From: Bacillus proteolyticus
Lineage (GTDB): Bacteria > Bacillota > Bacilli > Bacillales > Bacillaceae_G
Length of the DNA stretch: 64,000 nucleotides
Reading direction: 5' to 3'
Assembly (NCBI RefSeq): GCF_001884065.1
Contig: NZ_MACH01000093.1
Location: forward strand, 124,001-188,000
Shown: piece after piece, positions 16,986-27,460 of the stretch
How the letters are laid out: each line of letters begins with the position of its first letter
How positions within the stretch are numbered: the stretch's first letter is position 1
Notes under the pieces: model-generated
The model's database searches: none
The model's input: the letters and a program-made list of their open reading frames with translations, nothing else
What the model was told of the DNA's origin: nothing
Made by a program: the position numbers and the translations under genes

Positions 16986-17840
16986 TTATTCATAATCATA
17001 AAAACCTGCACCTGTTTTCTTGCCATGTCTACCTGCTCTAACTAGCTGTTTTAAAAGAAGTGGCGGCGCGTATTGATCATTATTTAGTTCTTCTTTGAAG
17101 TACTCCATCACGTGATACCCAATATCTACACCTGCAAAATCTTGTAGTGTAAACGGCCCCATCGGATAATTGAGGCCAAGTGTAACAGCCTTATCAATAT
17201 CTTCTGCAGATGCAACCCCATCTTCAAGCAATTTAATTGCTTCAATAAATTGCGGAATCATAATTCGATTTACAATAAATCCAGGTGAATCTTTCTTTAC
17301 TTCAACTGGTTCTTTCGAAAGCTTTTTAGATAACGCTTTCAATTCTTCGACTGTTTCATCACTCGTTTTATAGCCGCGAACAACTTCTACAAGTTTCATA
17401 AGTTGTGCAGGGTTAAAGAAATGCATACCTGCCACACGTTCTGGACGATTCGTTGCTGAAGCAATCTCTGTTATCGACATAGATGAAGTATTTGTTGCAA
17501 GTATAACCCCTTCAGGAACGATTTGATCAAGAGCTGCAAACACTTCCCTCTTCAAATCTAACTTCTCTAACACGGCCTCAATAGCTACATCCGCATCTTT
17601 CATATCTTCTAAAGTTGTAGTGAGTCGAATTCGGCCAAGCGCCTTTTCTTTATCTTCTTCCGTCATTTTTCCTCTTGTAACACTCTTAGTCATAAAACCA
17701 TTCATACGTTGTATTGCATTATCTAAATAATGCTCTTCAATATCATGTAAAATAACCGTAAATCCATTTAATGCAGCTAAATTTGCAATGCCAGAACCCA
17801 TAGATCCTGCACCGACAATGCCAATTGTTTGAATTGCCAT
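16986..17840 (-). CDS. 3-hydroxyacyl-CoA (3-hydroxybutyryl-CoA) dehydrogenase
   Basis: A 284-residue NAD-dependent dehydrogenase with the N-terminal Rossmann motif GIVGAGSMGSG, the central HFFNPAQLMKLVEVV with the catalytic histidine, and SPGFIVNRI. The size equals single-domain bacterial 3-hydroxybutyryl-CoA dehydrogenases. The start at 17840 is set by GGAGGT just upstream; an open frame continues 36 codons further but has no signal for initiation. First gene of the 9.5-kb aromatic cluster. Confidence 0.92.
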   Translation of the reverse strand: MAIQTIGIVGAGSMGSGIANLAALNGFTVILHDIEEHYLDNAIQRMNGFMTKSVTRGKMTEEDKEKALGRIRLTTTLEDMKDADVAIEAVLEKLDLKREVFAALDQIVPEGVILATNTSSMSITEIASATNRPERVAGMHFFNPAQLMKLVEVVRGYKTSDETVEELKALSKKLSKEPVEVKKDSPGFIVNRIMIPQFIEAIKLLEDGVASAEDIDKAVTLGLNYPMGPFTLQDFAGVDIGYHVMEYFKEELNNDQYAPPLLLKQLVRAGRHGKKTGAGFYDYE

Positions 17841-18021
17841 TTTGCTACCTCCTTGAATAACTTTTTGAATGTTCTGTAAATAAATTATATCTATATCCAA
17901 AAAGTTTTTATATATACACAGTGTAGGAAATACATATATTTCTTTCATACATTTTAATGGTATTCATTTCGGTTCAAACCGCTTCATTTTCCATTTAGTG
18001 AGAAGTACAGTTATTTTTCAT

Positions 18022-18072
18022 ACAAAAAGTGCGCACTTCAAAAGAAATAATGTTTTCTAGAAGTACGCACTC
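18022..18072 (-). terminator. Terminator of the beta-glucoside operon
   Basis: On the minus strand AGTGCGTACTTC pairs with GAAGTGCGCACT (one mismatch), followed by TTTTTG. It ends the transcript of the phospho-beta-glucosidase gene just upstream of the aromatic operon. Confidence 0.85.
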
Positions 18073-18098
18073 TATGATGTAAAATTCAAAACTATATG

Positions 18099-19499
<1,401 letters not shown>

Positions 19500-19530
19500 T
19501 CAAAAATAGTATTGTTATCGTTTATTTCTA

Positions 19531-19851
19531 TTAGTTTTGTTTCACTAAAAATGTTTCATAAACACTTATCAACTCTTCTGCAATGATTTTAAATCCTTCT
19601 GCACTCATTAATTGATCTTCTGCATGCGCCAACAATAAACTTACTTCTACTTTTTCACCAGCTGCTTCTTTACTAATCAATCCAGCATGTGCTCTATGGC
19701 CTTCAATAAATGTTTCACTGCCTTCATTCATCAATTGTCTTGCTTGTTCAAAGTTACCCATTTTTGCTTCTTGAATTGCTTCAATATACGAAGATCGTGC
19801 ACTACCTACTGCTGATATAATTTGAAATACTACTAATTCATTTTGTTCCAT
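19531..19851 (-). CDS. licA: PTS lactose/cellobiose-type IIA component
   Basis: A 106-residue helical IIA protein of the lac/cel family. The phosphorylated histidine is H76 in LLLAHAEDQLM. It passes phosphate from HPr to IIB of the same system. It lies between IIC and the phospho-beta-glucosidase, 46 bases upstream of the latter; the gap to IIC contains a double-hairpin repeat. Confidence 0.92.
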   Translation of the reverse strand: MEQNELVVFQIISAVGSARSSYIEAIQEAKMGNFEQARQLMNEGSETFIEGHRAHAGLISKEAAGEKVEVSLLLAHAEDQLMSAEGFKIIAEELISVYETFLVKQN

Positions 19852-19893
19852 AACGATTCTCCTAACATTTTTTTATTTTTATTATTCGAAAAA

Positions 19894-19960
19894 ACAATCA
19901 GTGGGGTTTTGTTCATCCCCACTAATTACTAGCCCACACTAATTGGGCTTTTGCGGGATA
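19894..19960. repeat. Double-hairpin intergenic repeat, copy 1
   Basis: Two adjacent hairpins: AGTGGGG/CCCCACT with a TTTTGTTCAT loop, then AGCCCA/TGGGCT. The same layout and much of the sequence recur at 23963-24030. It lies inside the PTS operon between IIC and IIA, so it will be part of the mRNA and may act as a processing or attenuation site. Confidence 0.75.
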
Positions 19961-19968
19961 CATGATTA

Positions 19969-21267
19969 TTACTGTGTTGCCGCTTGTTGTTCTGCCTCAT
20001 AAGCTTTCTTATCTCCCATTTTAAAGAACGGATAATATAATAGAATTTGAGAGATAATAATTAATACTGTCATGATGAATAGTAACCAACCACCAGAAAT
20101 ATAAGCTGCAAATGGTGCTGGTGTTACCCATGGTAATTCAATAAGTGGATTAAAGTTAGATAAAATCCCTGTAATTTTAAGGAATACGATACCAATTAAT
20201 CCGCCTACTATTGAAGATGCTACTAATGGGATAAAGTAGATTGGATTCAGAACAAGCGGTAATCCAAATACAATCGGCTCATTAATATTAAAGATATTTG
20301 GGACGATACCGATTTTCCCAAGTGATTTATATTGCTCTGATTTCGCAAATAGTAGATTTATAGCTAAACCTAACGTATTTCCTGTTCCACCAATGGCAAC
20401 TGCAAAATGCATTAAAGTAAATGCTAAGTAAGGAATTTCTGAAAAAGGTGTGCCTGAAGCAAAAGCTGTAATAGCTGCTGTAAATAATGGAGCTGTCGCA
20501 CTATACCATACATTTATGATCGGTGCTGGGTGTAAACCGAAGAACCAACATATATTCATGAATGTAAATATAGCGATTACCGACCATACAGACGATCCAA
20601 TGAATTTTACAGGTAACGCTATAACTTGACTTACAAAGTTAAAAATATTTTCATATGGCGTATAGCCAAATATTACTCTAATAAAGAAGATAAGCGTGAA
20701 GATGATGATTGAAATAAACACAGGATTAATCGCATCAGCTACCATCGGAGGTACTGATTCTGGCAATTTCACTCCAATATTTTTCCTTTTTAATGAACAA
20801 TACAGTTTACTTGTGAAAACTCCGACAAACATGGCAACGAATATGCCATCACTACCTAAGTACTGATTTAATATAGCAGGAATTTGTTCTTCTCCTACCT
20901 TAATAGACATTGGCATTAAACATAAGAAACTGCCTAGCGCTATAACAGCAGCTGTCATTCCATTCATGCCTTCCTCTTTTGCATAGGAATAAGCGATAAT
21001 GACAACCATATACACTGCTAACAAGCTTAATGTCGCACTAATCATGTCTTGCATATGCGTATATAAACCAATTTGAATTAAAAATTCTTTCCACCCTTCA
21101 AATGGTAGATTACCTAAAATAGCAAATAATGTAACACCGATCGTAACAGGAATTGTCATCATCATCCCTGATGTGATAGCATTTACTACTTTACTATTTC
21201 CGAGATAATTTGTTAGTGGTGTGATGATTCGTTCTAGTCCGTTTTTAGTCCCTTCTAACAGGTTCAT
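19969..21267 (-). CDS. licC: PTS lactose/cellobiose-type IIC permease
   Basis: A 432-residue polytopic membrane permease with about ten hydrophobic segments, the cellobiose IIC layout. It transports beta-glucosides such as cellobiose and, with IIB, phosphorylates them. Characteristic stretches include GLHPAPIINVWYSA, GGTGNTLGLA and NINEPIVFGLP. The start is the ATG at 21267 because GGAGGT precedes it by about 6 bases. Preceded by the phosphatase lipoprotein gene at 18 bp. Confidence 0.92.
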   Translation of the reverse strand: MNLLEGTKNGLERIITPLTNYLGNSKVVNAITSGMMMTIPVTIGVTLFAILGNLPFEGWKEFLIQIGLYTHMQDMISATLSLLAVYMVVIIAYSYAKEEGMNGMTAAVIALGSFLCLMPMSIKVGEEQIPAILNQYLGSDGIFVAMFVGVFTSKLYCSLKRKNIGVKLPESVPPMVADAINPVFISIIIFTLIFFIRVIFGYTPYENIFNFVSQVIALPVKFIGSSVWSVIAIFTFMNICWFFGLHPAPIINVWYSATAPLFTAAITAFASGTPFSEIPYLAFTLMHFAVAIGGTGNTLGLAINLLFAKSEQYKSLGKIGIVPNIFNINEPIVFGLPLVLNPIYFIPLVASSIVGGLIGIVFLKITGILSNFNPLIELPWVTPAPFAAYISGGWLLFIMTVLIIISQILLYYPFFKMGDKKAYEAEQQAATQ

Positions 21268-21300
21268 AATTACCTCCAACATTTATAGATTTTGTTGAGT

Positions 21301-22083
21301 CTATTTTTTACCTTTTTCTACATAGCTCATATCATTTACAGATTGAACTTTATATTTCCCATCTTTATATACAACTTTTGAAACACTTGCATTTCCTAAC
21401 CCTTCTTCAACCTCATTTAAGGATTCAGGAGATATTGAATATAATAGATCCATTAAAGATATACCATGTGATACAACAAGAACTTTACCGCCGCCATCTT
21501 CTGCTACTTCTTCTGCAATTTGATCAACTTCTTTTTTCATTCTCTTTGTGACTGTTTCAGTATCTTCAGCCTGTTTACTGTTATCAATCTTCGCTGCAGT
21601 TTTTTGCATAATATCGATGTCGAAATTATTCATAAATTCTTCATAGGTCATATTATTTGCTTGTGCAAGTTTTTCCCGGAAAGTATGATTTAACTCCCCT
21701 TCAAACTCACCGAAACATGCTTCACGCAAATTTTTACTTTGATTGATATTCATATCTTTATTTCCACTTTGATCTAGTACAATTCTCGCTGTTTCAATTG
21801 CACGTCCACTATCGCTACTATATGCCTTTTCAAACTTAACTTCTTTCAACCCTTTCCCAAGATTCTCTGCTACTGCAACACCATCTTTCGTAAGTGGTGC
21901 ATCCGCCCATCCTTGTACTCTATCAGTCGTATTTAACATCGTTTTTCCGTGTCTTACTAAATAAAATTCAACTGGTTTTTCTCCTTTTTTCTCTTTAACT
22001 TGTTCTGTTTTATTAGGTGAACATCCAAATAGAGAAACGGTCAAAGAAGCTATTAGGCAGAACGATAACATTTTTTTATTCAT
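21301..22083 (-). CDS. Histidine-phosphatase-family lipoprotein
   Basis: A 260-residue protein with a lipoprotein signal peptide (KK, hydrophobic core, LFGC with lipidated C21) and a branch-1 histidine phosphatase domain: VRHGKT (43-48) bears the phosphorylated histidine, and VVSHG near residue 208 the second one. It should sit on the outer face of the membrane. Being inside a PTS operon, it might remove phosphate from an extracellular sugar or other ester; the substrate cannot be told. Confidence 0.88.
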   Translation of the reverse strand: MNKKMLSFCLIASLTVSLFGCSPNKTEQVKEKKGEKPVEFYLVRHGKTMLNTTDRVQGWADAPLTKDGVAVAENLGKGLKEVKFEKAYSSDSGRAIETARIVLDQSGNKDMNINQSKNLREACFGEFEGELNHTFREKLAQANNMTYEEFMNNFDIDIMQKTAAKIDNSKQAEDTETVTKRMKKEVDQIAEEVAEDGGGKVLVVSHGISLMDLLYSISPESLNEVEEGLGNASVSKVVYKDGKYKVQSVNDMSYVEKGKK

Positions 22084-22166
22084 TATGAACTCTCCTTATG
22101 GGCTTATAAAAATATGCATGCACCACATGAGTAGAATGATATTTTTATAATAAAGATATTTAAAAA

Positions 22167-23417
22167 TTATTTTGACTGATTAAACAACCAATTTATCATC
22201 TCTTTATCCTGCAAAGCTGGTACCCAAGAAAAGTGCCCCATTGGTTTAACGATTCCAGTTGGATATTCTGTATATTTGACCAAAGAACCACCTAGTTCTT
22301 TAATAGCTTGTACAGCATCTCTGCTATATCTCACATCAACTAGCGGATCATCTTCTGCGTGGAAGACCCAAATTGGCATATCTTTAATATCCTTGAATAC
22401 TGAAGTATCTTGCATCGGTTCATATTTACCCACAAGCGTATTTTCTGGCAAATCTCCTATTCCACAAATCGGAACAGCAGCTGCGAAAAGATTCGGGTTC
22501 TTCTTAATAACATTCCAAGTCCCAATTCCACCATTGGACATACCGACAACATATATGCGATTTTTATCAATATCATATTTATCGATTGTTTCTTTTAGTA
22601 AATTAAACATAGTAGTATAGTTAGGTTCCTCGGTCCAATATGCTGTAAGGGTTTCAGTCGCTTCAACCTGAGGAGCTAACACATATGCAGGGTTTATCTT
22701 TTGCTGCTCTGGATTCGCCCATGCTACAGCACCCTCATTTCCTACGACTTGCATATAGTTGTCATTTCCTCGTTCACCTGATCCATGTAAAAATAAGACT
22801 AGCGGATACTTTTTGTTAGACTCTTTTTTAGGCTCAAAAAGTCTATATTGCATTTTGCTTCCAGAAGCATCTTGATATACCCCTTTTTTAAAATCATCCA
22901 CAACAGGAGTAACTACATTTGAAATTTTATTTTTCTGTTCAGATGCTTTAAAAGTTGTACCTTCTTTTGTTTTAATTTCTTGCGTAAGAGATAGCTTATA
23001 ATTTAAATTATCTCTTGTACTTAAAAATTTCTCTTCATTAAATGTTGAGGTAGATGCATATTTATCGTTTTCATCTAATTCGATCACGACGTATTGTCCG
23101 TCTTTTGAAGTCTCTGATACCTCAGCCTTATTATTTGTATACACTTTAGTTATTTTTCTATTTTGAGGTTTCCCATTCACTTCCACCTCAACTTCAAAAC
23201 TATCTTTTTTTAATTTTGAGCTATCTATTGTATCTCCAAAATCACAAACGACGGTAGCCCCTACTTCTCCATACGGATGAACATTCGTTATAAGTGTTAT
23301 ATCTGAGTCTTTTAAAGCCTTATCCTTGCTTTCTGATGAGCATCCTGAAAGTACTAAACCACCTGCCAGGCTCCCTACTACCATACATAAAATTGGAAAT
23401 TTCTTTATCTTTTTCAG
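22167..23417 (-). CDS. Surface lipoprotein esterase (Ig-like N-domain plus alpha/beta hydrolase), CTG start
   Basis: About 416 residues. A lipoprotein signal ending LVLSGC is followed by an Ig-like domain (about 35-190) and an alpha/beta hydrolase with LFLHGSGERG, nucleophile serine in GMSNGG, acid in AEDDPLV and histidine in MGHFSW. The nearest ATG (23384) has no ribosome binding site and would give a signal peptide without basic residues. A CTG codon at 23417, 7 bases after GAGGGGG and followed by Lys-Lys-Ile-Lys-Lys, gives a normal n-region; an in-frame TGA just upstream excludes longer starts. It probably cleaves carboxylic esters outside the cell, perhaps from plant glycosides. Confidence 0.85.
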   Translation of the reverse strand: MKKIKKFPILCMVVGSLAGGLVLSGCSSESKDKALKDSDITLITNVHPYGEVGATVVCDFGDTIDSSKLKKDSFEVEVEVNGKPQNRKITKVYTNNKAEVSETSKDGQYVVIELDENDKYASTSTFNEEKFLSTRDNLNYKLSLTQEIKTKEGTTFKASEQKNKISNVVTPVVDDFKKGVYQDASGSKMQYRLFEPKKESNKKYPLVLFLHGSGERGNDNYMQVVGNEGAVAWANPEQQKINPAYVLAPQVEATETLTAYWTEEPNYTTMFNLLKETIDKYDIDKNRIYVVGMSNGGIGTWNVIKKNPNLFAAAVPICGIGDLPENTLVGKYEPMQDTSVFKDIKDMPIWVFHAEDDPLVDVRYSRDAVQAIKELGGSLVKYTEYPTGIVKPMGHFSWVPALQDKEMINWLFNQSK

Positions 23418-23500
23418 ACGATGACCCCCTCAAGATATGTACTTTTCAAAACTGACATAAGTCGTATAAAGCTCGTTAATCGTTCCCAGTGTATAAACTT

Positions 23501-23803
23501 TTAATCACCTAAAATGGTTTTCACTCGCTCAATTACCTTTTTCCCATCTAGCATGCCGTAAGCTGCCATATCAATTACTTCAATATGCTTTTCTGGTAAT
23601 TGTTTTTTCACATTATTTAATGCATATCTAACTTGTGGTCCTAATAAAATCACATCAGCTGCTGGACCAACATTTTGTGCTTCGGTTAATGCATAAGCAT
23701 TAATTTCACAGTTATAACCTGCTGATTCTGCATATCCTTTCATTTTGTTCATTAACATACTTGTAGACATACCTGCATTACATAAAAGTACGATATTTCT
23801 CAT
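23501..23803 (-). CDS. licB: PTS lactose/cellobiose-type IIB component
   Basis: A 100-residue IIB protein; the phosphorylated cysteine is C8 in LLCNAGMSTSML, typical of the lac/cel family. First gene of the PTS operon. It is separated from IIC and IIA by the two lipoprotein genes, an unusual order since IIB normally neighbours IIC or IIA directly. A cre-like site lies about 50 bases upstream. Confidence 0.93.
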   Translation of the reverse strand: MRNIVLLCNAGMSTSMLMNKMKGYAESAGYNCEINAYALTEAQNVGPAADVILLGPQVRYALNNVKKQLPEKHIEVIDMAAYGMLDGKKVIERVKTILGD

Positions 23804-23854
23804 AATTTACAACCTCCAATATTTGTTTTAAGCACTTTGCATACTCTCTATTTC

Positions 23855-23868
23855 TGCAAGCGCTTTCT
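23855..23868. promoter_or_regulatory. cre-like site for CcpA
   Basis: AGAAAGCGCTTGCA on the minus strand closely follows the catabolite-responsive element pattern (TGAAAGCGCTTTCA). It lies upstream of the first PTS gene, so glucose repression of the beta-glucoside operon is expected. Confidence 0.65.
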
Positions 23869-23962
23869 TCATAGGTTCAATATAAACTATGGTCTAAGAC
23901 TAGGGTCAATAGCTTAATTTAATTAATCCATTTACTATGTATAATTTGTATAAAGTGCAACT

Positions 23963-24030
23963 TCAATCAACGGGATTTTGTTCATTCCCCACTGATTATC
24001 AGCCCGTACCAATCGGGCGTTTACTGCCTA
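23963..24030. repeat. Double-hairpin intergenic repeat, copy 2
   Basis: Same layout and orientation as the copy at 19894-19960: a GGG(G)/CCCC hairpin around TTTTGTTCATT, then AGCCCG/CGGGCG. It lies between the merR gene and the PTS operon. The shared stretch TTTTGTTCAT and the AGCCC...AATNGGGC core show common origin. Confidence 0.75.
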
Positions 24031-24081
24031 CAAATAGCTGGATAAACCTAGCTAAACACCGTGTAAAAACTCTTTTGTTTC

Positions 24082-24135
24082 AAAAAAAATGCATGTAACT
24101 GTAGACTGTGTCTAACAATTACATGCATTTTTTCA
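24082..24135 (-). terminator. Terminator of the merR gene
   Basis: AAATGCATGTAA pairs with TTACATGCATTT, flanked by A and T runs. It follows the minus-strand MerR gene by about 20 bases. Confidence 0.85.
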
Positions 24136-24154
24136 TTTCCTTCTCTACTTCAAG

Positions 24155-24976
24155 TCACTTTGTACCGTTTAATTTAATAATAGGAATCATAATAATATAA
24201 TGTTCAACTGTTTTGTCTTGACTCTTTGTTTCACAAACGTATCGACATAAAACATCTCCGTTAAGAGCGTATCCCTGTTCTTGCATAATATGGAATGGTT
24301 CATCTAATATCAACGATGATAACGGTTCATCCACGTCTTTTTCATATAAGTAATTCAAGCACTCTCCCATAGGTATTTGAATAACTGAATCATCCGTAGG
24401 TAATTGGCATTCTTTCATCTTCGATTCAGAGATAGCCATTACCCAGTAACTATTATCTATATTTTTCATTTTATATTCTTCAAGTGGAATACATAATGCT
24501 GTGGAAACTGTTGGCAAGAAATTTAACCATTTCTTTAATAGAGGATTTACACATAACGTTCCTTCATTTAAATGAACATGTTTGAGAAAATAATAAGTCT
24601 CAGCATGTTTTATAACCCATCGCCTATCTTCTTGTTTATATTCTTGTAATAAGTTCATAAATTCATTTATTTGCTTTGTTTCTAACTCTAACTGTTTTAT
24701 CGCTTCATTTTTTTCAGCTATTTTATCATTACATTTTTTCATTATGTCATTATATTCTAAACCGTTAAAAACCGATCCAATTTCCTTAACATGAAATCCC
24801 ATTTGTCTAAAGCTTCTAATTGCTAAAAATACTCCAAAATCCTCATATGTATAAAATCTAAAACCGTTATCTTTGTCTTTTTGTGGTTTTAGGAATCCTT
24901 TCTTTTCATAAAACCGTAAAGCATCTATTGAAACTCCAAATTCCTTTCCTACTTCTCCTATCTTATATTTCTTCAT
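24155..24976 (-). CDS. MerR-family regulator with ligand-binding C-domain
   Basis: A 273-residue regulator: N-terminal MerR winged helix (YKIGEVGKEFGVSIDALRFYEKKGFLKP, residues about 3-30), a coiled-coil dimer helix to about residue 110, and a GyrI/BmrR-like effector domain (EEPL-type SSLILDEPFHIMQEQGY). The ATG at 24976 follows AAGGTGAT; the longer frame has only a TTG without RBS. It lies upstream of the PTS operon on the same strand with its own terminator; whether it controls the PTS genes is unknown. Confidence 0.85.
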   Translation of the reverse strand: MKKYKIGEVGKEFGVSIDALRFYEKKGFLKPQKDKDNGFRFYTYEDFGVFLAIRSFRQMGFHVKEIGSVFNGLEYNDIMKKCNDKIAEKNEAIKQLELETKQINEFMNLLQEYKQEDRRWVIKHAETYYFLKHVHLNEGTLCVNPLLKKWLNFLPTVSTALCIPLEEYKMKNIDNSYWVMAISESKMKECQLPTDDSVIQIPMGECLNYLYEKDVDEPLSSLILDEPFHIMQEQGYALNGDVLCRYVCETKSQDKTVEHYIIMIPIIKLNGTK

Positions 24977-25051
24977 GCATATCACCTTCAACTCTATAAT
25001 TCCTTTACATACTTATATATTTTAACAAGTTTTGAAAAACAATTATATAAA

Positions 25052-25090
25052 AATAAAAAGAGATTTCGTACAAAAGCGAACTCTCCTTTT
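25052..25090 (-). terminator. Terminator of the PucR-type regulator gene
   Basis: On the minus strand GAGAGTTCG pairs imperfectly with CGAAATCTC, followed by TTTTTATTTTT. Confidence 0.7.
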
Positions 25091-25125
25091 ACCAAATAGA
25101 ACATCACTGAAAATATAAACTTCTA

Positions 25126-27330
25126 TTACCCTACTACTTCTCGATGCATATCATAGAGCTTCAACGCCATCATTAAATTAAATCTCACTTCTGCATGATT
25201 TAAATCGACTGAAATGAGCGATTCAATTTTTTCTAACCTGTACAAAAGAGAACTTCTATGAATAAAAAGTTCTGCTGCAGCACTTTTTACATTTCCATTG
25301 TTTTGTAAGAATACATGCAATGTGTTATATAAATCAATATTCTTACCTTCTGAATATTCAATTAGTGGTCCAATTTGTTTCTTTACAAAAAGATCTACAG
25401 CGGTTGAATGGTTTAAATGATGTAAAATAGCATACGATCCAAGCCCTTCAAATAATGCAAATCCTTGTTTACGAAAGCGACTATCTAAAATATTTAAAGT
25501 CTGTATAGCTTGCTGATAACTAGTATAATAATCTTCCAACTGTTTTGTAACACCGCCAATCCCTAATAAAACACGACAACCTATAGGTGATGAGCCAATC
25601 CATTTCTTTATGCTATAAAACATCGATTCCCAAAATGTATCCGCGCCCTTTTTCTGATTTTCAATTGGAACAATTAACAGTTGTTCATCATTATGGGATA
25701 CTACTAAAATGCCTGTTCCTAGTTCTGGAAGACGCGTCTTAATCAAGTCCCATATAAGTGACTTTTTCGCTTGTTGTTCGAGTAGGTTTCCTTTCTTTAA
25801 TTCTTTCTCATCGAGTGAAATTGATAATACCGCGACTCGATGTTTTTTAAAAAGATTCCATTGATATAAGTTAGCATATTGCAAAATATTATCTCGGTCC
25901 TCAATTTTTTCAGTTAATAATTTACTAATAAAGCTGTCTTTCATCTGTTCTTTCGTATCTAGAACGAGCTTTTGTTTAATAAACTGGATGGAGCATATAT
26001 TTCGGGCTAAATCAACCGTTAATTGATCAAATTCATCCATCCCCCCATTCGATCTTCGTACTGCTAAATATCCTAAAAAATTACCGCCCCCATTAATAAT
26101 CCAAAACGAAAAACAATAATCACTATTATTCGGATCATGAATTTGGAAAGTATCAGTAAATCTTTTCTTTTTACGTTCTTCTCTTGTTAATTCAGCTAAT
26201 TGTTCCGCTAAGCGACTATCCTTTTCATCATGAAATGCTATTGGTTGCATAAATCTATCAAAAATAAATACTATATCTTGAAACAAACTACCAAGCATTG
26301 TTGTAATACCTTCAAAATTATTATCATCGACCGTTTCTTTTAATAAAGCTTGCTGATAATCTAATAGAGAATGAAGACGTTGCTTATGTTCTTTCTCACC
26401 ATTATATAACCTTGCATTATCTAGTATGGTTGCTAAATGATTTGCAATCATTTCAAGTGATTTTGAATCTGCCTCCGTAAAAACCCCTTCGCATTCCTTT
26501 TCAATATGTAATACTCCAATTGGTTTCATATCAATAATGATTGGGGCAGTATACTGTTCACCACCAATCGTTTCAAAAAATGGAAAGTGTTCTTTTAATA
26601 CATATTTATCCTCAACCATAATTTTGTATGGCTTTCTCATTTCTCCATATGAAGGTGCTTGAAAAACAAAACAGTTTTCAGTCTCGTTATATAAATAAAC
26701 ACATACAAAATTCGAATTTGTTTCATTTCCGGCTTTAGAAGTTACCTCATAAACATGTTTTTCTAACGGAACATCTAACGACAGGTTTTTACTAATCCAT
26801 CCAAAACCTTCAATCTTTTTCAACTGCGATTCTTTTTGTCTAGCCACAGCTATCGCCACTGCTATATCTCTTCCAAACTCTTCAAATGATATTTCCATAT
26901 CTAAAAGTGGAACGTAACTTGAAAATGCAACAACACAAAAACCAAAATGCTGGATATCATCTTTTAATGGGACAGTGAACCAAGTCTCCACCCCAGCAAT
27001 TTTCAATGTTTCAGATAGAAGACACACTTCTGGTAAATCTGCCGTTTGATCTGTCATGCTTTGATATTGTAGTTTGGAGGAACATTCATCAGAATGAAGT
27101 GGGAACGCTGAAGCTAAAGAAGTTAAATTACCACTCCAAGCTTTTGGCAAAAACTGTCCACCTTCATTAAAAATTACAGCGACGAAATCACAATGTAATT
27201 CTGCACAAAAGGAATGAGTTAAATACTGAAGCGCCTCTTCTTCCGTATCGATTTTAATAAGCTGGCGTGATGTATTTCGCAAATGATATTCTATTCTTTT
27301 CATTAATCTCTCTCTCTTATTACTAGACAC
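25126..27330 (-). CDS. PucR-family regulator with GAF sensor domains
   Basis: A 734-residue regulator. Two GAF-like sensor domains lie in the N-terminal 310 residues, a middle helical/CdaR-like region follows, and the C-terminal PucR helix-turn-helix reads NGNVKSAAAELFIHRSSLLYRLEKIE (about 682-707). Such proteins respond to aromatic or purine-type ligands. It lies 130 bases downstream of an aromatic-acid transporter gene on the same strand, so it is the best candidate to control that gene and the gentisate cluster. The start is GTG 27330 or ATG 27303; the latter follows AGAGAGAG. Confidence 0.88.
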   Translation of the reverse strand: MSSNKRERLMKRIEYHLRNTSRQLIKIDTEEEALQYLTHSFCAELHCDFVAVIFNEGGQFLPKAWSGNLTSLASAFPLHSDECSSKLQYQSMTDQTADLPEVCLLSETLKIAGVETWFTVPLKDDIQHFGFCVVAFSSYVPLLDMEISFEEFGRDIAVAIAVARQKESQLKKIEGFGWISKNLSLDVPLEKHVYEVTSKAGNETNSNFVCVYLYNETENCFVFQAPSYGEMRKPYKIMVEDKYVLKEHFPFFETIGGEQYTAPIIIDMKPIGVLHIEKECEGVFTEADSKSLEMIANHLATILDNARLYNGEKEHKQRLHSLLDYQQALLKETVDDNNFEGITTMLGSLFQDIVFIFDRFMQPIAFHDEKDSRLAEQLAELTREERKKKRFTDTFQIHDPNNSDYCFSFWIINGGGNFLGYLAVRRSNGGMDEFDQLTVDLARNICSIQFIKQKLVLDTKEQMKDSFISKLLTEKIEDRDNILQYANLYQWNLFKKHRVAVLSISLDEKELKKGNLLEQQAKKSLIWDLIKTRLPELGTGILVVSHNDEQLLIVPIENQKKGADTFWESMFYSIKKWIGSSPIGCRVLLGIGGVTKQLEDYYTSYQQAIQTLNILDSRFRKQGFALFEGLGSYAILHHLNHSTAVDLFVKKQIGPLIEYSEGKNIDLYNTLHVFLQNNGNVKSAAAELFIHRSSLLYRLEKIESLISVDLNHAEVRFNLMMALKLYDMHREVVG

Positions 27331-27460
27331 TCCCCATCCCCCATTTCACCTTTTCTCTCTATTGTATAAGAAACGTTACAAAAAATAAAAGCAAATATTC
27401 TAACTATTCACTAAACAAATACGAATCCCGAAGAAATATATCACCGGGATTGATTATTCA

